Shown here piece after piece: positions 36,733 to 45,729 of a stretch of DNA of 64,000 bases. This stretch comes from Candidatus Babelota bacterium. Its GTDB lineage: Bacteria > Babelota > Babeliae > Babelales > Vermiphilaceae. The notes under the pieces are model-generated. The model was given only the letters and a program-made list of their open reading frames with translations, was not told the origin of the DNA and searched no databases. Positions within the stretch are counted from its first letter, which is position 1, and each line of letters opens with the position of its first letter. A program made the position numbers and the translations under genes. The DNA is taken from the NCBI GenBank assembly GCA_029262575.1, contig JAJCZC010000005.1:31533-95532 (forward strand), given 5' to 3'.

Positions 36733-36934
36733 AAATATACTCCCTGTAAAATTGTACTTATATAACTCTACATTATTCTCATTCTTAAAAAACAAGTTTA
36801 AAAACAAGAGGTCATCTTTGAAAAAATTTACAAGGATAAAGTACACTCATAGAAAAAAAAGTTCAACCTATTTCTTTATCTTTTTCTTACAAAGTTAAAA
36901 AGATATATTTGTGAATGGCTATTTCCCTTACTTG

Positions 36935-38131
36935 CTACAATTTTTTAATTTTTTGCATAATTTTCAAAAAATTAAGCACATCGTCTTTAATATTATAGCA
37001 CGCTAAGCTTACGCGCACTGATGCATCGACGTGCCATTTTTTTGCCAAAGGTTGTGCACAATGATGCCCCGCTCGCACTGCAATGTTATGATTACTCAAA
37101 TATGCTGCAACATCATGTGCATGTATATCATCAACCACAAAACTTACCAAATGACCACTTTTTTTAAGCTCATCAATTGGCCCAAGAAGCTTGATGTGTG
37201 GCAATTGTTCCAAACCCTCTATTACGGTTTTGATTAATGTTGCCTCATGTTGAGCAATTGCCTGAATGTCCTGTTGTTGCAACCACTTTAATGCTGCGGC
37301 CAAACCAATTGCTTGCGCAATAGGCGGTGTGCCAGCTTCGAACTTTTGCGGTGAATCTAAATAAGTTGCATCTTGCCAATCAACTTCAAACACCGTGCCC
37401 CCACCAAGTTGATATGGCACCATCTCTTTTTGCAACGCTTTTTTGATAAACAATACGCCAATGCCAGTTGGCCCAAAAACTTTGTGCCCTGAAAAAACCA
37501 AAAAATCAACATCTAGGTTGTGCACATCAATTTTTGCATGTGCCATCAATTGTGCTGCATCAACCAACACTTTTGCACCAACACTATGTGCACTATTAAT
37601 AATTTTTACTAAATCTGTTTTTGCACCAGTCACATTTGATAGTGCAGAACATGCAACAAGCTTTGTGTGTTTATTAACTAATGTGTTTAATTGATCATAA
37701 GCTAACGTGCCATTATCATTAACCGGCAAAAACCGAATTATTGCACCCACTTTGTGTGCAACGCGCTGCCATGGCAACAAGTTTGCATGATGTTCATATT
37801 CGGTGAGAAGGATTTCATCACCGGTTGTGATATGTTCCATTGCCCAAGAATAGGCAACCAAATTTATACCTTCGGTTGCATTTTTAACAAACACTATTTC
37901 ATCTGGTTGCGCATTAAGGTGTTGTGCAACAGTTGCACGCGCATCTTCATAAAATTGCGTTGCCTGTTCACCGAATGCATAGACACCTCGATGAATATTT
38001 GCATTATGCTTTGTATAAAAATCGACAACCGCATCGACTACTTTTTGAGGCTTTTGTGTAGTTGCTGCATTATCTAGATAGATTAATTCTTTATTGTGTT
38101 GAAATATTGGAAACTCGTTTTTTAATTTCAT
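36935..38131 (-). CDS. sufS: Cysteine desulfurase
   Basis: A 398-residue PLP enzyme with the SufS/CsdA hallmarks: YLDNAATTQKPQKV at the start, DAAQLMAHAKIDV for PLP, the Schiff-base Lys in VFSGHKVFGPTGIGVL, and the active-site Cys in VRAGHHCAQPL. It removes sulfur from cysteine for cluster assembly by SufU and SufBCD. It is the last Suf gene here, separated from sufD by a 299-base repeat-rich gap, so it may be transcribed less or separately. Confidence 0.96.
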   Translation of the reverse strand: MKLKNEFPIFQHNKELIYLDNAATTQKPQKVVDAVVDFYTKHNANIHRGVYAFGEQATQFYEDARATVAQHLNAQPDEIVFVKNATEGINLVAYSWAMEHITTGDEILLTEYEHHANLLPWQRVAHKVGAIIRFLPVNDNGTLAYDQLNTLVNKHTKLVACSALSNVTGAKTDLVKIINSAHSVGAKVLVDAAQLMAHAKIDVHNLDVDFLVFSGHKVFGPTGIGVLFIKKALQKEMVPYQLGGGTVFEVDWQDATYLDSPQKFEAGTPPIAQAIGLAAALKWLQQQDIQAIAQHEATLIKTVIEGLEQLPHIKLLGPIDELKKSGHLVSFVVDDIHAHDVAAYLSNHNIAVRAGHHCAQPLAKKWHVDASVRVSLACYNIKDDVLNFLKIMQKIKKL

Positions 38132-38164
38132 TTTTTTTAACCCTCGAGCCGGACTTTTTTTATA

Positions 38165-38222
38165 TATTTTTTGTTCTTGCAGAACATGCTTTTTTTATTT
38201 TCTTTGTTCTTAAAGAACCATC
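38165..38222. repeat. Two small hairpin motifs in the sufD-sufS gap
   Basis: GTTCTTGCAGAAC (about 38173-38185) and GTTCTTAAAGAAC (about 38206-38218) are two near-identical palindromes, each set among T-runs. Both could be minor terminators or a short tandem element. Confidence 0.4.
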
Positions 38223-38249
38223 TTAATATATTTTTTTATTTTTTACTCT

Positions 38250-38290
38250 TCATCCTGAGTGCTCAACGAAGTTGAGTATATCGAAGGATT
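38250..38290. repeat. Palindromic element CATCCTGAGT...ATCGAAGGAT
   Basis: An imperfect palindrome with outer arms ATCCT (38252-38256) and AGGAT (38285-38289) and inner arms CTCAAC/GTTGAG (38262-38267 with 38271-38276). It resembles the widespread intergenic CATCCTGAG...CGAAGGATG repeat of many bacteria, with extra bases in the middle. A related CGGCAAGG word occurs next to it and again at 38347-38354. Confidence 0.55.
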
Positions 38291-38340
38291 GCCGGCAAGG
38301 CCATTTAGTTATTTTTTTTTGTATCTCAACTTTGTCCCAG

Positions 38341-38360
38341 AGGTGTCGGCAAGGACACCT
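38341..38360. repeat. Second hairpin in the sufD-sufS gap
   Basis: AGGTGTC (38341-38347) and GACACCT (38354-38360) form a 7-bp perfect stem around GGCAAG. It is the third structured element in this gap. Confidence 0.5.
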
Positions 38361-38430
38361 TTGCGACACACATAATATACAAAAAATAAAAAACTAAACG
38401 ACCGCGCTCAATACAAAGATAAAAAATGAA

Positions 38431-39381
38431 TTAAGATGGTTTTTTAAGAACACCTAAAAAGAAAGCTTTTTCAAGCAAAGCAATAGCATCTTGCCGATTC
38501 AAACCCCGTGCCAACATATATAACAATTGTTCATCATCAAATGAACCAATTGCACTACCATGCGCACATTGCACATCATTAGCCAACACCTTTAAACTCG
38601 GCTCCGCATATGCTTGAGCATCATCATGCATTAAAATGAATTTATTATGCTGACTTGCAACAACCTGCTGCGCAGATTCATCAATTTCAATCATACCCAA
38701 ATGGCGCGCTTGTGATCTATCATAGAGTATACCCTTAATAAGAGATGTACTCTGCGTGTGTGCTGCTTGATGGTACTGCACTGTTTTAACCCAACAAGTT
38801 TGATTCTTTTTGCCTAGATAGCCAATGCGCACATCTGATTGTGCATGCTGTTCTTGCAATACTGTTTCAATGCGTGTGTGAGTGGAACATGCGTACCATC
38901 CATACATAGAAAACACACTTTGTTTTTTACCAAAAGATATAATGCTATTATATGCTGCTTGCGCATGTTTATTGTTTTGCAATAACGTCAGGTGTGCGTT
39001 TGATTGTATAATACATACTATATTGTTGATACTTTTGCCTAAAAGATCATGCTGCACCGTTATTGCAGCTTGTGATGCAACAATAATATATACGTCATTT
39101 TTTTGAAACCGTTTGCTCCAAGTAACAGGTAGTGTAACAACCGCTTCAACAACGGTATTTATTGGCACATATAGCACGTAGGCTCGCGTTAATGAATCAT
39201 CAAAATTTGATGACAGTTTAATATGCTGCTTGGCAAGCTCAGGATACGTATGAATAAAATCCTGCACATCATAAATACCTACACCATTGCCCAAATCTAT
39301 ATATGCTTGTTTTTGATATGACGCATGCGGTGTATCAAATGCTGGCATATTGCAAAATTGCGAATCCTGTGTTGTTGCCAT
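38431..39381 (-). CDS. sufD: SufD, Fe-S assembly complex subunit
   Basis: A 316-residue SufBD-family protein, shorter than typical SufD (about 420). The beta-helix core and the C-terminal signature are visible: LANDVQCAHGSAIGSFDDEQLLYMLARGLNRQDAIALLEKAF. SufD pairs with SufB and SufC2 to build clusters. The shortness is at the N-terminal side. Its ATG overlaps the sufB stop (TAATG). Confidence 0.88.
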   Translation of the reverse strand: MATTQDSQFCNMPAFDTPHASYQKQAYIDLGNGVGIYDVQDFIHTYPELAKQHIKLSSNFDDSLTRAYVLYVPINTVVEAVVTLPVTWSKRFQKNDVYIIVASQAAITVQHDLLGKSINNIVCIIQSNAHLTLLQNNKHAQAAYNSIISFGKKQSVFSMYGWYACSTHTRIETVLQEQHAQSDVRIGYLGKKNQTCWVKTVQYHQAAHTQSTSLIKGILYDRSQARHLGMIEIDESAQQVVASQHNKFILMHDDAQAYAEPSLKVLANDVQCAHGSAIGSFDDEQLLYMLARGLNRQDAIALLEKAFFLGVLKKPS

Positions 39382-40736
39382 TAGCCAATTGATCCTTCCA
39401 TTTCGTGTGCAATTAAACGATTTATTTCAACCGCATATTCCATCGGCAGCTCTTTAACAAATGCATCAATAAAGCCATTCACAATTAATGCACGAGATTG
39501 GGCATCGCTAAATCCACGTGCCATGAGATAAAACAACTGCTCATCATTAATGTTACTCACGGTTGCCTCATGGCCAATGTGTGCTGTTTTCTCTTTTATA
39601 TCAATGGTAGGATAGGTATCAGATCGAGACTTATCGTCTAATAACAATGCCTCACATTGCACGGTTGCTTTTGCATTTGTTGCACCTTTGACAATCTTGA
39701 GCAAACCACGATAACTTGCAATACCACCGTCTTTACTTATAGATTTTGAAATGATGTTCGAGGTCGTGTTGGGTGCCAAATGAATCATTTTTGCCCCAGC
39801 ATCTTGGTGCTGTTTTTTGCCTGCAACGGCAATAGAGATAACCTGCCCTTGTGCACCTTCTTCTTGCAACACTATGCATGGATATTTCATCGTAACTTTG
39901 CTGCCAAAATTTCCGTCAATCCATTCAACACGCGCATTTTTTTTGGCAATTGCACGTTTGGTGACTAAATTATAGACGTTGTTTGACCAATTTTGAATCG
40001 TTGTATAGCGAATACGTGCATTTTGCAATGCAACCAATTCTACAACTGCGCTATGTAATGCATGTTGACGATACACCGGCGCACTGCACCCTTCAACATA
40101 GTGTACAAAACTTTCGGGTTCGGCGACAATAAGCGTACGTTCAAATTGCCCCATTTGCTTCGCGTTAATTCTAAAATATGCTTGTAATGGCATATCCATC
40201 TGCACACCTTTGGGTACATAAACAAAGCTACCTCCCGACCACACCGCAGAATTGAGTGCAGCAAATTTATTATCACGTGGTGGAATAACAGTAGCAAAAT
40301 ATTTTTTGAAAAGTTCAGGATAATCATGCAATGCTGTGCTCATATCGGCAAATATAACACCTTTTTTTGCCCATTTTTTGCGCAAACTTTTATAAACAAC
40401 TTCCGATTCATATTGTGCACCAACACCAGCTAAATATTTTTGCTCTGCTTGCGGAATGCCTAACTTGATAAAGGTATTTTTTATATCATTGGGCACATCT
40501 TCCCACGATTGTTGCTGTGATTCGATTGGTTTCACGTAATAATAAATATCATTAGGATCAAGACCTGCAATATTTGGCCCCCAAGACGGCATCGGCTTTG
40601 ATTCAAAAATAGCTAATGCTTTCAAGCGAAAGTCGGTCATCCACCCAGGCTCATTTTTTTGCTCTGAAATATCGGTAACAATTTTCTTGTTTAAACCTTT
40701 AGGAACTTTATAAAAAATAGAATCAGTTTGCTGCAT
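39381..40736 (-). CDS. sufB: SufB, Fe-S cluster scaffold
   Basis: A 451-residue SufB. It starts in the conserved EPGWMTDFRLKAL-type region and has VYVPKGVQMDMPLQAYFRIN and FVHYVEGCSAPVY (cluster-proximal Cys). The end reads KEKTAHIGHEATVSNINDEQLFYLMARGFSD, which carries the sulfur-channel residues. Length is slightly under the usual 470-495. It overlaps sufC by 14 bases and sufD by one. Confidence 0.96.
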   Translation of the reverse strand: MQQTDSIFYKVPKGLNKKIVTDISEQKNEPGWMTDFRLKALAIFESKPMPSWGPNIAGLDPNDIYYYVKPIESQQQSWEDVPNDIKNTFIKLGIPQAEQKYLAGVGAQYESEVVYKSLRKKWAKKGVIFADMSTALHDYPELFKKYFATVIPPRDNKFAALNSAVWSGGSFVYVPKGVQMDMPLQAYFRINAKQMGQFERTLIVAEPESFVHYVEGCSAPVYRQHALHSAVVELVALQNARIRYTTIQNWSNNVYNLVTKRAIAKKNARVEWIDGNFGSKVTMKYPCIVLQEEGAQGQVISIAVAGKKQHQDAGAKMIHLAPNTTSNIISKSISKDGGIASYRGLLKIVKGATNAKATVQCEALLLDDKSRSDTYPTIDIKEKTAHIGHEATVSNINDEQLFYLMARGFSDAQSRALIVNGFIDAFVKELPMEYAVEINRLIAHEMEGSIG

Positions 40737-41463
40737 CTATATATCCATCATAGCCATGTTGTTCGATATGTTGCGCTAAACAATGATCGCCTGATGTGCT
40801 AATCGTACCCTTTTGCATGATATGCACATGATCGGGTTTTATATAATTTAAGATACGTTGATAATGCGTGATAAGTAACAATGATAATTCAGGATTTTCC
40901 TGACGAGCAAAGTTGAGACCCTTTGCAACATCTTGCAATGCATCAACATCAAGCCCTGAATCTATCTCATCTAATATGGCAATTTTGGGTTTGAGCAATA
41001 ATAGTTGTACCATTTCTAACTTCTTTTTTTGCCCACCGGAAAAACCCTCATGCAGATTGCGATAAAACAATGCATGATCCATATTGAGTAGATCAAAATA
41101 AAACAGCACTTTTTCTTTTAGTTCAGTTGGCGTAATGTGCCCGTGCATTGATTCATAAGATGCTTTCAAAAATGATGCAATTGGCACACCCGAAATTTCA
41201 AGCGGTTGTTGAAAACTTAAAAATAGGCCATGTTGAGCACGTTTATGCACCGACAAACTCAAAAGATCTTTTTTATCGAGACAAACAGAACCATCTCTAA
41301 CCTTGTAAGTTGGATGCCCCATTAAGGTGAGCGCCAAACTGCTTTTACCCGATCCATTAGGACCCATTAAAGCATGAATAGTTCCAGGTGCAATGTTTAG
41401 ATTAACATTGTTTAAAATGCTTAACTCATCAATTGAAACTGAAAGGTTTGAAATATGCAACAT
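40723..41463 (-). CDS. sufC: SufC, Fe-S assembly ATPase
   Basis: A 246-residue ABC ATPase with Walker A MGPNGSGKSSLALTL, the signature FSGGQKKKLEM, Walker B KIAILDEIDSGLDVDAL (the SufC-specific DEIDSGLD) and the switch His in LLITHYQRIL. It powers conformational change of SufBD. It is the first gene of the operon. Confidence 0.97.
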   Translation of the reverse strand: MLHISNLSVSIDELSILNNVNLNIAPGTIHALMGPNGSGKSSLALTLMGHPTYKVRDGSVCLDKKDLLSLSVHKRAQHGLFLSFQQPLEISGVPIASFLKASYESMHGHITPTELKEKVLFYFDLLNMDHALFYRNLHEGFSGGQKKKLEMVQLLLLKPKIAILDEIDSGLDVDALQDVAKGLNFARQENPELSLLLITHYQRILNYIKPDHVHIMQKGTISTSGDHCLAQHIEQHGYDGYIDAAN

Positions 41464-41529
41464 GTATTTGAAACACCTGAATGTATAAGTTTAACAACTC
41501 TTTTACCATAACATGTATTGCATAAAACA

Positions 41530-41560
41530 AAAAGAGGCAATCGGTTAAGATTGCCTCAAA
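41530..41560 (-). terminator. Terminator of the 41585-41932 gene
   Basis: GAGGCAATC and GATTGCCTC pair (41534-41542 with 41549-41557) and a T-run follows on the minus strand. It also separates that gene from sufC. Confidence 0.88.
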
Positions 41561-41584
41561 AATACTTAAACTAATAAAGTCTCG

Positions 41585-41932
41585 TTAGTTATTTGTAGAA
41601 CCTGTAGGAGCGCCCTTGAATTTAAAAATATAGGTAAGAACACCAACAACAAGAACAATCGCCGTTGCTCCAGCAGCTTTAACATAGTTGTTATCAGCAT
41701 CAAAGGTAAACTTCCAGCCACCTTCAGAATCTGAAGTTATTCCAACTTCAATCTTTCTTGCTTCTTTGTTTTGCCCATCTGTAGAATTCCCGTTATTTGG
41801 ATTTTCTATATTATCTTGCAATTCGTTAATAACTTGTTGATATGGCTTAGGTGCATCCGCATCATCTACTGCAGAAATCATACCGCATGAACTGATAACC
41901 AAGAATAAAAATAATGTTTTTTTTGTTTGCAT
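41585..41932 (-). CDS. Small exported protein with C-terminal membrane anchor
   Basis: A 115-residue protein with an N-terminal signal peptide (about 1-21), an Asn/Gln/Asp-rich middle (PNNGNSTDGQNKEA), and a C-terminal membrane helix (about 85-105, GATAIVLVVGVLTYIFKF). A bitopic periplasmic protein is likely. No family is recognised. Confidence 0.6.
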   Translation of the reverse strand: MQTKKTLFLFLVISSCGMISAVDDADAPKPYQQVINELQDNIENPNNGNSTDGQNKEARKIEVGITSDSEGGWKFTFDADNNYVKAAGATAIVLVVGVLTYIFKFKGAPTGSTNN

Positions 41933-42038
41933 AAATTTCCCTTAATAAAAACGTGACGTTTAAAATATTATGGCAATTTTATACAAAAAAAAAGAAAAAA
42001 GCAAAGAACATGAATTATTTAATCAAATCAATTAATAA

Positions 42039-43205
42039 TTAGGTGACAACGCGCAATAATTCTTGCAATGAAATGATACCTTGTTTTACCTTTTCTAAAC
42101 CATCTGCAAGTAAACTGACCATGCCATCAGTTTTTGCTTGCGCGCGAATATCATCTATGGAAGGACTATGCGAAATCAAGGTGCGCATTGCATCATTAAA
42201 TAACATCATTTCAAATATACCCACACGCCCTTTATAACCTACATCAAAACAATCTTGACATCCTTGTGCATCGTAGACCGTATCTAAGCAAAACCCATAG
42301 CGCATGCATGTTTCTTGTTCTTTTTCTGTGAGTATCCGTGAAACTTTACAGGTGAAACATAACACACGTACTAATCGTTGCGCTAAAATACCACTCAAAC
42401 TTGCATTGATTAAAAAAGGCTCAATGCCCATATCCATTAAACGCATAACAACTGAGGGCGCATCATTTGTGTGTAACGTACTTAACACCAAGTGCCCCGT
42501 CATTGCCGCTTGAATTGCAATACGCGCAGTTTGCATATCACGAATTTCACCAACCATAACAATGTCTGGATCTTGCCGCAACAATGAACGCATACCCTTT
42601 TCGAACGTGAAACCAGCTTCAGGATGAATGTGACCTTGTGTGATATCTTCAATATGATATTCAATCGGATCTTCTAAGGTGACAATGTTTTTTTCTTGAG
42701 AGTTGATATGCGATAAACCTGCATAAAGCGTAGTTGTTTTACCCGAACCTGTGGGCCCTGTAACCAAAAAGAATCCTTGTGGATCAACAAGTAACTGCTG
42801 GAATTTTTGAAGTTGTTCTACGCTCATACCCAAACAAGTAATATCAATATTTTTTTCAGTTGGGTCCAAAATACGTATCACCATCTTTTGGCCAAACAAA
42901 GTAGGAAAAGTCGAAACACGCAAATCGACTTGCACATCGTTTTTGAGCAACTGGAATTTGCCATCTTGCGGTACACGCTTTTGGGCAATATCCATATTGG
43001 CTAACACTTTTAATCTAGAAATAATTTGAGGCATAAGCATTTTATCAAAAAACTTGTGATCATAAAGCAACCCATCAATGCGCAAACGTACACGCAAACC
43101 ATCTTGACGAGACTCTAAATGTATATCAGAAGCACCACGCTCAATTGCATGCTGCATAAGTGTGTTAACTATCTGAATGACAGACTGTTCTGACACCTGC
43201 TCCAT
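42039..43205 (-). CDS. GspE/PilB-type secretion ATPase, catalytic half
   Basis: The 388-residue protein contains the core ATPase of type II secretion/type IV pilus motors. It has ERGASDIHLESRQDGLRVRLRIDG (start of the N2 domain), Walker A VTGPTGSGKTTTLYAGL, the Asp box LEDPIEY, Walker B DIVMVGEIRD, and the His box GHLVLSTLHTND. A tetracysteine zinc motif (CFTC...CQDC) is also present. The N1 (MshEN) domain normally fused to it is encoded by the gene immediately upstream. A pilus or secretion role is likely; other machinery genes are outside the window. Confidence 0.92.
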   Translation of the reverse strand: MEQVSEQSVIQIVNTLMQHAIERGASDIHLESRQDGLRVRLRIDGLLYDHKFFDKMLMPQIISRLKVLANMDIAQKRVPQDGKFQLLKNDVQVDLRVSTFPTLFGQKMVIRILDPTEKNIDITCLGMSVEQLQKFQQLLVDPQGFFLVTGPTGSGKTTTLYAGLSHINSQEKNIVTLEDPIEYHIEDITQGHIHPEAGFTFEKGMRSLLRQDPDIVMVGEIRDMQTARIAIQAAMTGHLVLSTLHTNDAPSVVMRLMDMGIEPFLINASLSGILAQRLVRVLCFTCKVSRILTEKEQETCMRYGFCLDTVYDAQGCQDCFDVGYKGRVGIFEMMLFNDAMRTLISHSPSIDDIRAQAKTDGMVSLLADGLEKVKQGIISLQELLRVVT

Positions 43206-43207
43206 AA

Positions 43208-43846
43208 TTATTTCTTTTTTTCAGCGTTATGCGCACGTTCATCAATCTCTTTACGTTCTTCTGGCGTTTCAGATTCAACAAATTGATCAATCTCTTGGTC
43301 AACAAATTCCTCTTGATCTTGCTCTTCTTGGCGCACTGGCAGATTATCCAATGCTTCAATTTGCGCTTCTTTAACGTAACTTACCGGTTCTGTGAGTGAT
43401 TTATCATAATACATGCGAACCATATTAATAATATCGGTATGAATACCAACATTAAAGCGAATATCATATGAAACATGTGCACCAATTTTAACCAAAAGCT
43501 CCTGATCACTCGGATCTGCTGCCACAACAAGCAATATATTTTCATCTTGCTCATAAGGAATAATGGCATTACGCATCAAAAAATCTTCTGGAAACTTTTG
43601 CAACAAAAAGGAATCAAAGAAATAGCCATCAACATCCATATAAGGCACCTGATATAATATGCTTAATGCTTTTAGGATATCCTCTTTTGAAACCAAGCCT
43701 TGATCAAGTAAAAAATCATCAAAACGTTCATGACTCGATTGAGCAAAGTTTTCTTCAAGTTGCTTATTCATCTCTGGCGTTATTGCCTTAAGTTGCACAA
43801 GAATATCAGTTAATTTTTTCACATAGGTGCTATCATGCATAATCAT
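43208..43846 (-). CDS. Separate N-terminal (MshEN-type) domain of a GspE/PilB ATPase
   Basis: The 212-residue protein matches the N1 region of PilB/GspE: LTDILVQLKAIT, RFDDFLLDQGLVSKEDILKALSILYQVPYMDVDGYFF, and IIPYEQDENILLVVAADPSD. An acidic, Glu-rich tail follows. In other bacteria this is fused to the ATPase; here the stop is 2 bases before the ATPase ATG, so the two halves are expressed together. Both halves look intact, so this appears to be a split, not a decayed gene. Confidence 0.8.
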   Translation of the reverse strand: MIMHDSTYVKKLTDILVQLKAITPEMNKQLEENFAQSSHERFDDFLLDQGLVSKEDILKALSILYQVPYMDVDGYFFDSFLLQKFPEDFLMRNAIIPYEQDENILLVVAADPSDQELLVKIGAHVSYDIRFNVGIHTDIINMVRMYYDKSLTEPVSYVKEAQIEALDNLPVRQEEQDQEEFVDQEIDQFVESETPEERKEIDERAHNAEKKK

Positions 43847-44281
43847 CTACCCCACTTTTAAGCCTAGGAAAAATCCAATAGAACTACTAAGCACAACAGC
43901 TAAGTTTGCTTTGACCCATTCCCAATAAGAACTTAATACTTGTGCATCAAACTCAGTTTGTACTGCACGAATATTAAGCAATTCCTGCAGTTTTTGCCAA
44001 TTTACTGTCAAATGCAAAATATCAAACTGTTCTAAAATAACAAGTGAAACTATAAATAACACCAACAACAGGATGTACTTTAGGTACTTTTTGATCAAAA
44101 AACCAACCAAAAAGCCAATTCCAAAATATATACTCCAATCGAGTAGCGTATACTTCCACTCATGAAACTTTTCAACCAATAAACTTGGTTTTAAGGCCTC
44201 TTTTACACTTTCAAAAGCCCCTGAAGCTTGCTCCTGCACACCTTCAATGGCTTCTGGCATAACGCCTTGCTCATTTGCCAT
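43847..44281 (-). CDS. FUN14-like membrane protein
   Basis: A 144-residue protein with a hydrophilic start and a helix with the pattern YFGIGFLVGFLIKKYLKYILLLVLFIVSLVILEQFDILHLTVNW. The Gly-rich end is VVLSSSIGFFLGLKVG. This order (GF-x-x-GF-x-x-KK, a middle long hydrophobic stretch, a closing GFxxGLKxG) is that of the FUN14 family, found in bacteria and in mitochondrial FUNDC1. It is cotranscribed with the split ATPase genes (no gap: its stop abuts the next ATG). Confidence 0.7.
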   Translation of the reverse strand: MANEQGVMPEAIEGVQEQASGAFESVKEALKPSLLVEKFHEWKYTLLDWSIYFGIGFLVGFLIKKYLKYILLLVLFIVSLVILEQFDILHLTVNWQKLQELLNIRAVQTEFDAQVLSSYWEWVKANLAVVLSSSIGFFLGLKVG

Positions 44282-44577
44282 GTCATACTCCTACCTTTTT
44301 TACTCATCATTATTTACTATTAGTATAATGGCAACAAAGTGAGAATTGCAAGATATCGAATAAGCAATATAGGTCAATTAGATAAGTAATGCAGATTTCA
44401 TAGGTACTTTTTAACGCTAATTTCATCTAAGCAAACAGTCTGAATACGTGTAAAATCTCCACATCTTAGATCATGTATTCTTTAATTATATCAGCAAAAA
44501 AATAGGACATTAAAAATAGGACATTAAAAAAGCACCCTTTGTGGGTGCTTTTCATTTCTTTACTTAAAAAATCTGAT
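44282..44577. other. Intergenic gap with hup terminator and a short direct repeat
   Basis: About 296 bases without an ORF. The right end holds the hup terminator (44525-44552). Just before it the 12-base word AAATAGGACATT occurs twice in tandem (about 44499-44530). The remainder, upstream of the FUN14-like gene, would hold its promoter, but no convincing -35/-10 pair was found. Confidence 0.5.
44525..44552 (-). terminator. Terminator of hup
   Basis: AGCACCC and GGGTGCT form a stem (44531-44537 with 44542-44548), and a T-run follows on the minus strand, 26 bases after the stop. Confidence 0.9.
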
Positions 44578-44847
44578 TTAGATCAAATCTTTAAGAGCTT
44601 TTCCGGGGCTAAATTTAGGAACTTTTTTAGCAGGAATAGTCATTTTTTTACCAGTTGCTGGGTTTACACCAACACGGCTTTTTCTTTTCATTACTTTGAA
44701 TGTACCAAAACCAGTCAATACAACTGTTTTATCTTTTTTCAATGCACCACCAACAGTAGTGATGAAAGCTTCTAAACACTCTTTGCAAGTTGATTTTGGC
44801 AATTTGGTTACTTTAGCCATATTTTCAACTAATTCTGCCTTGTTCAT
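44578..44847 (-). CDS. hup: HU-family DNA-binding protein
   Basis: An 89-residue HU/IHF-family protein: N-terminal MNKAELVENMAKVTKLPKST, the body GGALKKDKTVVLTGFGTFKVMKRKSRVGVNPATGKKMTIPAKKVPKFSPGKALKDLI. The DNA-binding arm contains RVGVNPATGKKM with the intercalating Pro. It compacts DNA and can influence transcription. A TTGACA at 44938-44943 upstream could be its -35 box. Confidence 0.97.
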   Translation of the reverse strand: MNKAELVENMAKVTKLPKSTCKECLEAFITTVGGALKKDKTVVLTGFGTFKVMKRKSRVGVNPATGKKMTIPAKKVPKFSPGKALKDLI

Positions 44848-44952
44848 AAGTGTATCCTTTTAATATTTGGTTTCTCGATGGTTTACCAGTAAATAAAAAA
44901 CAAACTCATTATGCACCCTATTTGGATGCATAGCTTTTGTCAAGTTTATTTT

Positions 44953-45039
44953 TGGTGCCGAGAGCCGGACTCGAACCGGCACAGGCTAAAGCCCGAAGGA
45001 TTTTAAGTCCTTTGCGTCTACCTATTCCGCCACCTCGGC
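44953..45039 (-). tRNA. tRNA-Leu (UAA anticodon)
   Basis: On the minus strand an 87-base class II tRNA folds: acceptor GCCGAGG/CTCGGC with one mismatch-tolerant end, anticodon stem around CTTAAAA giving anticodon TAA, long variable arm (CGGGCTTTAGCCTG), T-loop TTCGAGT, and encoded CCA at 44953-44955. Confidence 0.95.
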
Positions 45040-45111
45040 ATATATTTAAAATCTATACTCCACGGCTCCTTTTTTTAAACACTTATCTTAAAAAACATCA
45101 TTACTCTTTTG

Positions 45112-45185
45112 TGGAGGCGGCACCCGGGATCGAACCGGGGATAAAGGATTTGCAGTCCTCTGCCTTACCACTTGGCCATGCCGCC
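45112..45185 (-). tRNA. tRNA-Cys (GCA anticodon)
   Basis: On the minus strand a 74-base tRNA folds: acceptor GGCGGCA/TGCCGCC, anticodon loop CTGCAAA giving GCA, T-loop TTCGATC, and encoded CCA at 45112-45114. It lies 72 bases upstream of tRNA-Leu in the same direction. Confidence 0.95.
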
Positions 45186-45199
45186 CTTTTTTTTTTAAT

Positions 45200-45667
45200 C
45201 TATTCGATGAATTTCATCTTACGAGCCAAGTCATCAGTACTTATTATACGTATTTCTGATGATTCTTCAAGTTCTGATTTTTCCATCTTCTTATCTAGAT
45301 ATGCCTTTGTACATTTTCCTTCAACGGGCAACTCTTTTTGGTACCATTCAGCCATGCCAGCTTCATAAGCCCAAACGTTTGAATAGCCCATATCCTTCAG
45401 CTTTTTCGCACAAAAACCGCTGGCCGTGCACATATAATTTGAACAATAAAATACAACTTCAGCTTTTTCTTTATCTAGATCCGCAATAAAATCGTCAAGT
45501 TTATCAACGGTAACATTTATAGAATCTTTTATATGGCAATCATCAAAATGTTCAGCATCTAAAACATTAACCACAAACAGCCCTTCCTTTTTTTGCTCGC
45601 CAAAACAACCTGGCAAAAGCAACATAATGCTCATGAGAAACGTCGATAATAATTTTGTTTTAAACAT
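45200..45667 (-). CDS. Rhodanese-domain lipoprotein
   Basis: A 155-residue protein with a signal peptide and lipobox (LLPG-C21), then a rhodanese fold: HFDDCHIKDSINV for the substrate-facing start and the active-site loop FYCSNYMCTAS with Cys75 as the catalytic candidate. Rhodanese domains move sulfane sulfur or sense thiols; this one faces the periplasm. The last 35 residues are charged and helical. It is the last gene of the BatA-E/lepB run, 62 bases after lepB. Confidence 0.85.
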   Translation of the reverse strand: MFKTKLLSTFLMSIMLLLPGCFGEQKKEGLFVVNVLDAEHFDDCHIKDSINVTVDKLDDFIADLDKEKAEVVFYCSNYMCTASGFCAKKLKDMGYSNVWAYEAGMAEWYQKELPVEGKCTKAYLDKKMEKSELEESSEIRIISTDDLARKMKFIE

Positions 45668-45729
45668 GTTTAAAATTCCTCTTTAAAAAAAATCTAGCAG
45701 AAAAAAAATGTTGTGCAAGCTACAATTAA

